A stretch of 64,000 nucleotides of DNA from Pseudoalteromonas sp. T1lg48 (GTDB lineage: Bacteria; Pseudomonadota; Gammaproteobacteria; Enterobacterales; Alteromonadaceae): assembly GCF_002964785.1 (NCBI RefSeq), contig NZ_PQCC01000018.1:806001-870000 (forward strand), written 5' to 3'. Positions 34,396 to 43,743 of this stretch are shown here, piece after piece. A model generated the notes under the pieces. The model was given only the letters and a program-made list of their open reading frames with translations, was not told the DNA's origin and searched no databases. The first letter of the stretch is position 1, and every line of letters begins with the position of its first letter. The translations under genes and the position numbers were made by a program.

Positions 34396-34850
34396 TTAAG
34401 GGTCACCCCATAAATCCTTGTCTAAAATTGACTACTAGGGAAGCACATACAACTCCCTAAGCAAACGCCTCTAGCATAACAGTAAATTAACAATACCGAT
34501 AATAGGGACGCGCTTGTTATCCTTTAAATTTTAATGACATAACTTTTTTTGGCGGTGGTACACGCAGTCGCCACAAGATTTATTAGTCTGAATTTCTCCT
34601 CGCCACTGCCGACTATGGTCGCATTTTGCTCAGCGCCATAAGCGCCTACATTTTATTAATACCAATTCTGTTAAGTATGTGGGCAGAGATAGCGCTGGAT
34701 AAATGATGTGATAACAAGGCGGAATTTTTCTTATGTAGTTATTCTACATAGAAAAGTTCCAACGCCGTAAACACGATGTTTAGCCCGCTAGAATGATTAG
34801 CTACTTAAGTGAGTTGGTATCACTCTCACAATTTTATTTTGGAGCCTTGT
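34396..34850. other. intergenic region containing the second repeat element
   Basis: 455 bp between divergent genes: about 260 bp of AT-rich sequence, then the 162-bp repeat copy 2 (34659-34820), then 30 bp to the prpE start with GGAG at 34841-34844. Confidence 0.6.
34659..34820 (+). repeat. 162-bp MITE-like inverted-repeat element, copy 2
   Basis: ATACCAATTC ... GAGTTGGTAT; same length and orientation as copy 1 with about 13 mismatches. It ends 30 bp before the prpE start codon, so any promoter for that gene must lie within or above it. A GTG at 34809 inside the element opens a false N-terminal extension. Confidence 0.85.
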
Positions 34851-36734
34851 ATGTCAGGCGAATATCAACGCACCTATCGCGCCTTTAGCGATAACCCCGA
34901 GCAGTTTTGGCTGCAACAAAGCGAGCGCATTGCTTGGTTTAATGCCCCACAGCAAGCCTATCATCAGGATGAGCACGGCTTTTATCATTGGTTTGCCGAT
35001 GCCGAACTCAATACTAGCTACCTGGCACTGGATCAGCATGTCATGAACGGCCATGGCGATGAAACGGCGCTGATCTACGACTCACCGGTGACCGACAGCA
35101 AACGCCAGTATAGCTATCGCGAATTGCTCGATGAGGTCAGCAGGTTTGCCGGGGTTATGCAGGGCCTTGGCGTCGGCAAGGGCGATCGCGTGGTGATCTA
35201 TATGCCGATGATCCCCGAAGCTGTGGTTGGTATGCTAGCCTGCGCCCGTCTCGGCGCCATTCACTCGGTGGTCTTTGGCGGTTTTGCCGCCCACGAGCTG
35301 GCGGTGCGTATCGATGATGCCACGCCAAAACTGATCCTCAGTGCCTCCTGCGGGGTGGAAGTTGACAAGGTGATCGAATATAAACCTCTACTTGACGAGG
35401 CGATTAGTCAGGCCCGGCATCAGGTCGAACATTGTGTTATTTATCAACGTCCGCAATGCTATGCGCCGCTATGTGAACGCCGTGATATCGACTGGGCCAC
35501 AGCCATGAGCCACGCCCAGGGCGTGGAGGCGGTGCCGGTTGCCGGCGCCGACCCCTTGTATATTCTTTACACCTCGGGCACCACGGGCACACCCAAAGGG
35601 GTGGTGCGTGAAAATGGCGGCCATGCGGTGGCCATGCATTACAGCATGGAAACCGTGTACGGCATGCGCCCCGGCGAGGTCTTTTGGGCTGCCTCGGATA
35701 TAGGTTGGGTGGTGGGTCACTCCTACATTGTCTATGCGCCGCTGATTTACCGCTGTGCCACCGTGCTATACGAGGGCAAACCGGTGCGCACGCCCAATGC
35801 CAGCGCTTTCTGGCGCGTGGTCGAAGACTATAAGGTGACGGCCCTGTTCAGCGCTCCTACCGCCTTTCGTGCCATTAAGAAAGAAGATCCCAATGCTCAG
35901 GGATTTAAACAATACGATACCTCGAGCCTAAAACGGCTGTTCTTGGCCGGTGAGCGCTTGGATCCGCCCACCTATGAGTGGCTTAAGGAACATACTCAAC
36001 TGCCGGTGCTGGATCACTGGTGGCAAACGGAAACCGGCTGGGCCATCGCCTGTAATCCTATCGGCATCGAGACCCTGCCCACCAAGGCCGGCAGTGCCAC
36101 GGTGCCAACCCCGGGCTTTGATGTGCAGATACTCGATGTTCATGGTGAACAATGTGAAGCCAATGAGCATGGCGCCGTGGCCATTAAACTCCCCTTGCCT
36201 CCCGGCTGCCTGCCGAGTATCTGGCAAAATAACGAGCGCTTTAAAAGCGGTTATTTAAGCCAGTATCCGGGCTATTACCTGTCCGGCGATGGTGGTTACT
36301 TCGATGAGGAAGGCTACCTGTTTATTATGGGGCGCACCGATGATGTGATAAACGTTGCCGGCCACCGCCTGTCTACCGGTGAAATGGAAGAGATAGTTGC
36401 GGCTCACCCGGCGGTCGCCGAGTGCGCAGTATTTGCCATCCATGACAGCCTTAAGGGGCAAATCCCCATGGCCATGGTGGTGCTTAAAGACGACTTCACC
36501 GGCAGTCATGAAGAGGTGGAGCAGCAGCTTCGTGCCTCGGTACGCTCCACCATAGGTGCCATTGCCTGCCTGCGGGATATTATCTGCGTGCCGCGCTTAC
36601 CAAAAACCCGCTCGGGTAAAATATTGCGCAAGAACCTGCGTCAGTTGGTTGATGGTGAAGAGCTGCAGATCCCCTCCACCATAGACGATGCCAGCATTTT
36701 CACCGAGATAAGCGAGCAACTGCAGGGGCGTTAA
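34851..36734 (+). CDS. prpE: propionyl-CoA synthetase (AMP-forming acyl-CoA synthetase)
   Basis: 627 aa ANL-superfamily ligase. The P-loop is YILYTSGTTGTPKGVVR, A5 is WWQTETGWAI, the hinge GRTDDVINVAGHRLSTGEME, and the catalytic Lys lies in KTRSGKILRK. The N-terminal FWLQQSERIAWF and the wording of the Trp/Ala binding pocket favour PrpE over Acs, but acetate or another short acyl is possible. The ATG at 34851 with GGAG upstream is used; the longer frame starts inside the repeat element. The prp operon itself is not present. Confidence 0.88.
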   Translation: MSGEYQRTYRAFSDNPEQFWLQQSERIAWFNAPQQAYHQDEHGFYHWFADAELNTSYLALDQHVMNGHGDETALIYDSPVTDSKRQYSYRELLDEVSRFAGVMQGLGVGKGDRVVIYMPMIPEAVVGMLACARLGAIHSVVFGGFAAHELAVRIDDATPKLILSASCGVEVDKVIEYKPLLDEAISQARHQVEHCVIYQRPQCYAPLCERRDIDWATAMSHAQGVEAVPVAGADPLYILYTSGTTGTPKGVVRENGGHAVAMHYSMETVYGMRPGEVFWAASDIGWVVGHSYIVYAPLIYRCATVLYEGKPVRTPNASAFWRVVEDYKVTALFSAPTAFRAIKKEDPNAQGFKQYDTSSLKRLFLAGERLDPPTYEWLKEHTQLPVLDHWWQTETGWAIACNPIGIETLPTKAGSATVPTPGFDVQILDVHGEQCEANEHGAVAIKLPLPPGCLPSIWQNNERFKSGYLSQYPGYYLSGDGGYFDEEGYLFIMGRTDDVINVAGHRLSTGEMEEIVAAHPAVAECAVFAIHDSLKGQIPMAMVVLKDDFTGSHEEVEQQLRASVRSTIGAIACLRDIICVPRLPKTRSGKILRKNLRQLVDGEELQIPSTIDDASIFTEISEQLQGR

Positions 36735-36753
36735 ATCGCTTTGCAACTCTACT

Positions 36754-36776
36754 AGCGGGGGTTTAATCGCCCCGCT
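36754..36776. terminator. terminator between prpE and the GGDEF/EAL gene
   Basis: AGCGGGG ... CCCCGCT stem with GTTTAATCG loop, then GTTT on the plus strand. Shared by convergent genes. Confidence 0.7.
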
Positions 36777-36778
36777 GT

Positions 36779-39700
36779 TTATTTCCAGGTATTAATAAAG
36801 GCAATAAAGTCCTCAGCCGCCAACGGCTTGGCACACCAGTATCCCTGCACCTGTTCACAACCCAAGCGCGCCAAGCTCTGCCACTGCTGCTCTGTTTCTA
36901 CGCCCTCGGCAATCGAAGCAATATTCAACGCCTTAGCCAGTTGTACCATGGCTTTGACTATGGCCACATCCTCCGGCTCACCGCTGGCCAAGTCATCGAT
37001 GAAGGATTTATCTATTTTCAGTTTATCGACATCAAACCGCTTTAAGTAGCTCATCGACGAATAGCCGGTACCGAAATCATCGATGGACACCCTAAAGCCC
37101 GCGGCGCGCAGCGATTTAATACGCTTAAGCACAGAGTCCGGATCCATCAGGGCAATGGCCTCGGTAAGCTCCAATTCAATGCAGCTAGCAGGCACTCCAT
37201 GTTGCTCGACTTCGCTCATTAGCTTGGTTAGCAGCTCATGGTCTTCAAAGCTCGCCGCCGATAAGTTAACGGCAAAAACCAGTTTCTCCTGCCCCATTGC
37301 CAGCCATTGCTTGATTTGCGTCAGCGCGTGGCTGAACACCCAGGCATCGAGGGCCTTAATTAACCCTGCACGTTCGGCCACTGGAATAAACTCACCCGGT
37401 GACACAGTACCCAGCTCCTGTGAGTACCAGCGTACCAGCACTTCGGCACCCACCACCTGGCGATTATCGATACGCACCTGGGGCTGAAACACCAGGGAAA
37501 ATTCATCTTCCAACAGCGCCAGGTTTAAGGCGTTAATCACTTGCAGTTGCCGCGAGGCATGTCGGTTCATCTCCAGCGCATAGAACAGGAAATTGTTGCG
37601 ACCGCGTTTTTTCACCTCAAACAGCGCCGCCTCGGCCAATTGCAATAACCGCTGACTGTTATCACCATCGAGCGGGTAAAGCGCCACACCGATAGAAGCG
37701 GTGAGCACTATGTTTTTACCGTCAATATTAATAGGCGTGCGCAAGGTTTCGAGGATGCGCTGTGCCTTACATGAGGCACTGTTGGCGTTGGCATAGGGCA
37801 TGAAAAAAGCAAAGCGATCGCCGGGCAAACGGCAAATTAACTCGTCTTCATCGCCCAAATTGAGCAGCCGCTGAGCCAGGCTTTTAAGGATCACGTTACC
37901 CTTATCATAGCCCAGGGCTTCGTTAAGCACCTTAAAGTTGTCCAGACCTATGGACAGCAGTGCGCCTTCGGTTAGCTTGTTTTTCGCACGTAATGATGCA
38001 AATACATGCAGCAGCATCTTCACATTGGCCAGCCCGGTGAGCTGATCATAGTAAGACAGATGATGGATCTTGGTTTCGTTTTCTATCTGTGCGGTAATAT
38101 CGTGCTGAAAAGAGATATATTTGCTGACCGCACCGTCTTTATCCGTGATCGGATAAATGGTAGTGCGCTCGATCAGCTCTTCTCCGTGCCTATTTCGGTT
38201 GATCAGCTCTCCGACCCAGGGCTGTTGAGATTTGAGGTTGTGCCACATGGAATGATACACCTGAGAAGCCGTTTTGCCCGAGCTTAAAATAGCCGGGTTC
38301 TTACCAAGCAATTCTTCACGCTTATAGCCACTGAGCTCAACATAGGCCCGATTCACATATTCGATTTTAACCTCGGTATCTGTGATCAAAATCGGATGCG
38401 GGTTTTGCTCTACCGCCAACGACAAAGTACTCATCTGTTCGTCCTGACGCAGGCGATTAAGCAGGTGCCAGATGGCTTGCAACAAAATGGTGATGGCTTC
38501 AAGCTCACGGGGACTAAAGCTACCATGATCATTATGTAGCACAAGCGCCATACGCACCGTTTCCTGCTCCCGAACCGGCACAGCCAAAATGGCACCGAGT
38601 GCCGATGAGGTGCAATCAGCCTTTGCGCTTACTTGATCAAGTGTGCGAATAACATGCTGTTGAGTTTGCAGTTGTGGCAATAACTGAGACATTAGCTCTG
38701 CACTGAATATTGGTTCCACTTCCCCTTCGCTGGCCTGCACCTGCAACCGGCCGGCACCATCTATGCCATACAATACTAGACTTTGGCATGACGCCAAGGA
38801 ACGCGCATAGCGCACCCCCTCAGCCAATAGCGCCGCTTCATTACCCTGACGCGCCACATTTGAAAGCCCGAGTAACCCCTCTTTGAGCTTGGCTTCATGG
38901 GCCAAGGCGTCAATTTGTGCCACGCGCTCGCTCACATCTCGCACCACCACGAGATAATTAACACAGGCCTTGTCGACGAGTTTCACCACCACGCATTGGT
39001 AATGACGAAGCTGCTGTTGGCGGCTAATCACCATGTCGGCCACCTCGGCCATGCCCTGGCGCTTTGCCTCGGCCACCGCGTCATACAGACGCGCCTGATC
39101 GGCCCCAGCAAAAAGCGTATAAATACTGCGGCCAATACTGTCTCCACGCAGTAAAAAAGGCTCACTCTCTTTGCTGTGGCTGCGCACTATATTGCCATGC
39201 TCATCTATCTCAAATACCAGCTCAGGCAAGGCACTTAACGTAGCCCCCAAGCGCTGCTGCGACTGCTCAAGTTCGAGAAACGGCCGGGTAATGGTTTCTA
39301 CAAACAGCACCTGGTAAAGCAATAAATAGGCGGCAATCTTATATAAATGACCAACCAGGTTTAACGAGTCGCTTATATTGTTGTAAAGGGTAAAGTAATA
39401 CTCGCTTAAGACCATCAGCACGGCGACCACAAACAAGTGGCTTACATTATAGCCTTGCCGTACCTTTACCAGACGCAATAAAAACAGCACCGCAGCAAAG
39501 GCATACAGCGCCATCAAAAAGTATTCAAAATTGCGTTTAAAGTCAGTCAGCCCTTGCCCCGGGATATAATGGTGTGGCAACCAATGAGGAAAAAATAACA
39601 AGACACAACTGATACCGATAGCACAGATCCCAGCGACTATCAGCGATGGGTATATACTGCTTGAGCGCACTTGCCACCAGGGCTCTGCCGCCAAGGCAAT

Positions 39701-40090
39701 AATGGCGACGGCGGTAAATAGACGTCCGGCAAACCAAAAGTTAAGGGACTTATCGGTGCTGGCTGGGGTAATAAAATCTGGCATGCCGGCAAATGAAAAC
39801 ACATGTTGAAAGTCGAGCACGCCGACCCAGAGCATAACACCGGAAACAAATACAAAGGTCGGGTTTTTAAGGTAGCTGCGTGCACTCCAACCCACAGCAC
39901 AAATCAGCACCGAGACTATGATGGAAACGAGCTCCAAGAATGAGTGCACCAGAATGTAGTTCTCGATAATGCTTACCAGCCCGAGCTGCTCACCGAGCAA
40001 GGTTAGCACCATAAACACGAGGGCGATAACAAGATACCAAGAGCTTTGTGACCACTCTTTTGCATGACTGAGGTGAATAAGGTTATGCAC
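36779..40090 (-). CDS. MASE3-PAS-GAF-PAS-GGDEF-EAL membrane signalling protein
   Basis: 1103 aa. Seven to eight membrane helices (about 18-285, MASE3-like), PAS (about 295-400), GAF (about 425-560), PAS (about 575-690), GGDEF (about 690-850), EAL (about 865-1103). The GGDEF signature is CRLPGDRFAFF, lacking the Gly-Gly-Asp-Glu core, so cyclase activity is unlikely. The EAL domain keeps AEVLVRW (E-x-L-x-R), NLSAASF, ELTEAIAL, DDFGTGYSS and AEGVETE, so it should hydrolyse c-di-GMP. Probably a phosphodiesterase switched by a membrane, PAS or GAF signal. Single gene. Confidence 0.92.
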   Translation of the reverse strand: MHNLIHLSHAKEWSQSSWYLVIALVFMVLTLLGEQLGLVSIIENYILVHSFLELVSIIVSVLICAVGWSARSYLKNPTFVFVSGVMLWVGVLDFQHVFSFAGMPDFITPASTDKSLNFWFAGRLFTAVAIIALAAEPWWQVRSSSIYPSLIVAGICAIGISCVLLFFPHWLPHHYIPGQGLTDFKRNFEYFLMALYAFAAVLFLLRLVKVRQGYNVSHLFVVAVLMVLSEYYFTLYNNISDSLNLVGHLYKIAAYLLLYQVLFVETITRPFLELEQSQQRLGATLSALPELVFEIDEHGNIVRSHSKESEPFLLRGDSIGRSIYTLFAGADQARLYDAVAEAKRQGMAEVADMVISRQQQLRHYQCVVVKLVDKACVNYLVVVRDVSERVAQIDALAHEAKLKEGLLGLSNVARQGNEAALLAEGVRYARSLASCQSLVLYGIDGAGRLQVQASEGEVEPIFSAELMSQLLPQLQTQQHVIRTLDQVSAKADCTSSALGAILAVPVREQETVRMALVLHNDHGSFSPRELEAITILLQAIWHLLNRLRQDEQMSTLSLAVEQNPHPILITDTEVKIEYVNRAYVELSGYKREELLGKNPAILSSGKTASQVYHSMWHNLKSQQPWVGELINRNRHGEELIERTTIYPITDKDGAVSKYISFQHDITAQIENETKIHHLSYYDQLTGLANVKMLLHVFASLRAKNKLTEGALLSIGLDNFKVLNEALGYDKGNVILKSLAQRLLNLGDEDELICRLPGDRFAFFMPYANANSASCKAQRILETLRTPINIDGKNIVLTASIGVALYPLDGDNSQRLLQLAEAALFEVKKRGRNNFLFYALEMNRHASRQLQVINALNLALLEDEFSLVFQPQVRIDNRQVVGAEVLVRWYSQELGTVSPGEFIPVAERAGLIKALDAWVFSHALTQIKQWLAMGQEKLVFAVNLSAASFEDHELLTKLMSEVEQHGVPASCIELELTEAIALMDPDSVLKRIKSLRAAGFRVSIDDFGTGYSSMSYLKRFDVDKLKIDKSFIDDLASGEPEDVAIVKAMVQLAKALNIASIAEGVETEQQWQSLARLGCEQVQGYWCAKPLAAEDFIAFINTWK

Positions 40091-40349
40091 TAAAATTTGA
40101 CCATAAAGAGAATGAGCCGAGTTATATTGCCGATAAAGAGTTAAAAATAAAGCCTAACACTCTGAATATTAAGCATGTTTTAACAAATATACCATAGCTC
40201 ATCAAGCAAGTAACTTATTACCCAGTACGCAATAGAGCGCTTAACCAAACCCTCATTTTTAGGTACCTTTTGGTCAACATTTACAACCAATTGTTAAACT
40301 TTTTCCCTGGAATATCTTCAGGGCTGGCTCTCAGCAACTCAATAAGCCC

Positions 40350-40823
40350 CTAGGCATCCTCTTGCTGGCTCATAAAATCAGCCATGCGTTGCATCAAATC
40401 CTCTTCGCTTAAGTCTTCCATATGGGTGCCTATTGTCCACACATGACCAAAAGGGTCTTCCAAGGTACCGGCGCGATCGCCGTAAAATTGGTCGTGCACG
40501 GGACGCACCTCCTTGGCTCCAGCAGCAATGGCCCGTGCGAATACCGCATCCACATCCTCCACATACAGCATCAGGCTTACCGGCGTACCACCTAAAGCCT
40601 GAGGGCTTTGAAAATGCGCCTGCGGGCACATATCCGCCAACATAATATGTGAGTCACCGATTTTTAACTCGGCATGAGCCAAGCCACCGTCGGGCATAGG
40701 CATCTGCATCACCAATTCGGCGCCAAACGCCTGTTGATAATAGCTAATGGCACGCACCGCTCCATCAATAATCAGGTAGGGGGTGATCGAATGATAACCG
40801 GCAGGAATGGCAGGAACACTCAT
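40350..40823 (-). CDS. VOC-superfamily protein (PhnB/glyoxalase-like)
   Basis: 157 aa with the two betaalphabetabetabeta modules of VOC proteins. PYLIIDGAVRAISYYQQAFGAELV and DPFGHVWTIGTHMEDLSEEDL are typical of the PhnB-like group (DUF1428/3-demethylubiquinone-9-like annotations), not true glyoxalase I. Metal-binding residues appear incomplete. Function unknown. Its start lies about 610 bp from the next protease gene, on the opposite strand. Confidence 0.85.
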   Translation of the reverse strand: MSVPAIPAGYHSITPYLIIDGAVRAISYYQQAFGAELVMQMPMPDGGLAHAELKIGDSHIMLADMCPQAHFQSPQALGGTPVSLMLYVEDVDAVFARAIAAGAKEVRPVHDQFYGDRAGTLEDPFGHVWTIGTHMEDLSEEDLMQRMADFMSQQEDA

Positions 40824-41439
40824 AAATTAAACTCGCTCTGATGATTAAACTTCGTTTAAGCTTAGTCGATTAGACCACCACGGGGTACGCGTATGAACCC
40901 GGCAGCAAAGCTGTATTTACCCGCTTTTGCAAGCTAGTATCATAGAACATTGGCCAAGGAGATGGACACCAAGTAGTGAGCTCCCCCTAACGCTAACCAT
41001 CTTTTTTTAATGACCAACTTGGCTCATTACCTGCCGATACCTTGCCACCGCCACAGGTGATCGATGATTAAATTCGTGAGCCATAGCGAACTGCTTCGCA
41101 GTTAAGAGCAACTCCTGGGTTCTCGGATTTCTTATCATCCCATTAAATGCAAAAGTGGCCCAAAAACACACAGCCAATGCACATTTGTTAAAATTTAAGC
41201 AAATCTAAATCGAAAAAAAGATAAAAACAACACTCTGAATCTAAATAACTTTTTAGTTTCAAACTCACATTTACCCAAAACAATTACAAAAAAATGTACC
41301 ATTTTTTTAACAACTATGTTTTCATAATCGGGCCTAACGCGGTAGCCGATTCACAACTGGCGGCAACCGCATCAACGTCAAATACCCATGTGTCACCAAG
41401 GCACAATGACAACACAATAATTAAATAAAGGTACTCACT
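40824..41439. other. 616-bp upstream region of the PKD protease gene
   Basis: No gene. Contains two short hairpins: AACTGC-TTC-GCAGTT near 41088, and an A/T stem AAAAAAATG-TAC-CATTTTTTT at 41288-41308. The latter is terminator-like on either strand and lies about 130 bp before the protease start. Confidence 0.5.
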
Positions 41440-43623
41440 ATGAAGTCTAAATTCTCTCTCGTTGCTACGGCCACCCTATTGGCTCTAGGCCTTGGCTCAG
41501 AAGCAGCACTAGCAAACTCTTTACAACCGAATTTAGGCAGCAAGGATAAAGCTGAACAAGTAAAAACGAACGGAGCGAGCAAAGAGCGCGTAATCGTAAA
41601 ATTCACTCGCGGTAAGTCTGCCGAAGTAAAATCGCTGGCGAAAAAGCTAGGCGGTGAAATTAAAGTTGACCTGGCCAAGCACGATGCCTTCGCCGTGGAA
41701 GTACCAGCGGCGGCTCTTAAGGGCCTGCGTAACAACCCCAATGTTGAATTTGTAGAAGCCGACGTTAAACGTCACCTACTTGCCACCAACCTAAACACCA
41801 CAGAGGTTGAGCCATGGGGTATCAGCCGCGTTGAAGCGGATATCGTTTCCGATGAGCTAGCCGGCAACCGCACCGTATGTATTATCGACTCAGGCTATGA
41901 CATCCGTCACTCGGACCTAGACGCGAACCTGGTATCAGGCACCAACGACTCTGGCACCGGCCAGTGGTCAACGCCAGGCGGTTCACACGGTACTCACGTT
42001 GCCGGTACCGTAGCCGGTATCACTAATGGTTCGGGTGTTGTGGGTGTAATGCCAAACGGCAATGTAAACCTGCATATCATTAAAGTATTTAACGAGTCAG
42101 GCTGGGGCTACTCTTCAAGCCTAGTCGCAGCGGTTGATGACTGTGTGGCAGCGGGCGCCAACGTTATCAGCATGAGTCTAGGTGGTGGTGGCAGCAGCCG
42201 CACCGAAGGCAATGCCTTTGCCAACTACTACAGCCAAGGTGTACTAAGCATCGCCGCGGCAGGTAACGACGGTAATACCGCTCACTCTTACCCGGCTTCA
42301 TATGATGATGTGGTATCGGTAGCGGCCGTTGATTCTGGCAATATGCACGCTAACTTCTCACAGCGCACCAACCAGGTTGAACTTGCCGGTCCAGGTGAAG
42401 CCGTACTGTCAAGCGTGGGTCTAGGCGACGGTCAGCTAGCACAACTAAGCGTTGGCGGTACCGACTACTTCGCTAATGGCGTGGTACCACACCTGTTCTA
42501 CAACAGCAGCCTGTCATTTGACCCTGCGGGCAACAATGGCTCAGCCAGTGGTGCGCTAGGCGTGTGTACTACAACGGGTACTTCATACTCGTGTGGCGAC
42601 ATGACGGGTAAAATCTGTCTTGTTGAACGTGGTGAAAACCAAGGTGACAGCTCGACCTCAACGGAAAATTCATACCCTGAATACCGTGGCGCCAATGCCT
42701 GTGCCGACGCCGGTGCCGAAGGTATTATCGTTTACAGTAATGCTGCTCGCCCGGGCCTACAAGCGCCATTTATGGTTGACTTCAATGGCAAAATTCAAGG
42801 CATTCCGACGGCCTCTGTTGACCGCGCAACCGGCCTTGAGCTGGCTGCAAAAGCGGGTCAAACGGCGAGCCTATCTAAAGTAGATGGCCAGGACTGGGAT
42901 TACTACAATGGTACCTCTATGGCGACCCCTCACGTGAGTGCGGTTGCCGCCCTGGTGTGGTCATATCATACCGCCTGTTCGGCAGCGGAAGTGCGTAACG
43001 CCCTGGCGGTTACTGCTGAAGATTTAGATGCTGCCGGTCGTGACGTGAAAACCGGTTACGGTCTGGTTAAAGCACAAGCGGCCATCGATTACCTAGCGGG
43101 TACCAGCTGTGGCGGCGGTTCATCTGACAATGCTCCGGTTGCAGACTTCGGCTTCTCATGTGATGCCCTGGCTTGTAGCTTCACCGACGCGAGCTCGGAT
43201 GACAACGGCGTAACCGGTTACAGCTGGAACTTCGGCGACGGCGCTAGCAGCTCGGCGCAAAACCCTAGCCACAGCTATGCGGCCGACGGTTCATACACAG
43301 TGACACTAACGGTAACCGACAGCGCCGGTCAAACCGATACCAGCTCACAAACCCTGAATGTAAGCAGCGGTGCTACGGGCGGCTCTATCGACCTAAATGC
43401 GTTTGGTTACAAGGTAAAAGGTCGTCAACGCGTAGACCTAAGCTGGAGCGGTGCAAACAGCAGCAATGTTGATATCTATCGCAACGGCGCGGCTATCACC
43501 ACCACCAACAATGACGGTGCTTACACTGACGCTATCAACCAAAAAGGCGGCGGTGTATACAACTACTCAATCTGTGAAGCAGGCACGACTAACTGCTCTG
43601 CAACTGTAACCGTAGTTTTCTAA
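41440..43623 (+). CDS. secreted S8 serine protease with PA, PKD and C-terminal module
   Basis: 727 aa. Signal peptide (about 1-26), I9-like propeptide (about 50-110), catalytic D150 (CIIDSGYD), H183 (SHGTHVAG) and S493 (YNGTSMATP), PA insert (about 330-475), PKD domain (about 565-645, with YSWNFGDGAS), and the C-terminal ~75-residue Cys-containing module shared with the 15.6-kb protease and 33.3-kb protein. Probably an extracellular protease with the PKD domain helping substrate binding or swelling. Single gene ending in a palindromic terminator. Confidence 0.93.
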   Translation: MKSKFSLVATATLLALGLGSEAALANSLQPNLGSKDKAEQVKTNGASKERVIVKFTRGKSAEVKSLAKKLGGEIKVDLAKHDAFAVEVPAAALKGLRNNPNVEFVEADVKRHLLATNLNTTEVEPWGISRVEADIVSDELAGNRTVCIIDSGYDIRHSDLDANLVSGTNDSGTGQWSTPGGSHGTHVAGTVAGITNGSGVVGVMPNGNVNLHIIKVFNESGWGYSSSLVAAVDDCVAAGANVISMSLGGGGSSRTEGNAFANYYSQGVLSIAAAGNDGNTAHSYPASYDDVVSVAAVDSGNMHANFSQRTNQVELAGPGEAVLSSVGLGDGQLAQLSVGGTDYFANGVVPHLFYNSSLSFDPAGNNGSASGALGVCTTTGTSYSCGDMTGKICLVERGENQGDSSTSTENSYPEYRGANACADAGAEGIIVYSNAARPGLQAPFMVDFNGKIQGIPTASVDRATGLELAAKAGQTASLSKVDGQDWDYYNGTSMATPHVSAVAALVWSYHTACSAAEVRNALAVTAEDLDAAGRDVKTGYGLVKAQAAIDYLAGTSCGGGSSDNAPVADFGFSCDALACSFTDASSDDNGVTGYSWNFGDGASSSAQNPSHSYAADGSYTVTLTVTDSAGQTDTSSQTLNVSSGATGGSIDLNAFGYKVKGRQRVDLSWSGANSSNVDIYRNGAAITTTNNDGAYTDAINQKGGGVYNYSICEAGTTNCSATVTVVF

Positions 43624-43658
43624 GCCTTAGTTAAACTACCGATACATTGCAACACCCA

Positions 43659-43685
43659 TGCCGGTCTATATAGACCGGCATTTTT
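43659..43685 (+). terminator. terminator of the PKD protease gene
   Basis: Perfect 22-bp palindrome TGCCGGTCTATATAGACCGGCA followed by TTTTTG. Confidence 0.85.
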
Positions 43686-43743
43686 GTTATAGCACTATTG
43701 ACCGGTAAGGGCTTTAATGACAAGCAGTAACAGATTTCAATTG

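Noticed and set aside
34809-34850. N-terminal extension of PrpE starting at a GTG
   Set aside because: It lies in the repeat element; the ATG at 34851 has a proper ribosome-binding site and family-like N-terminus.
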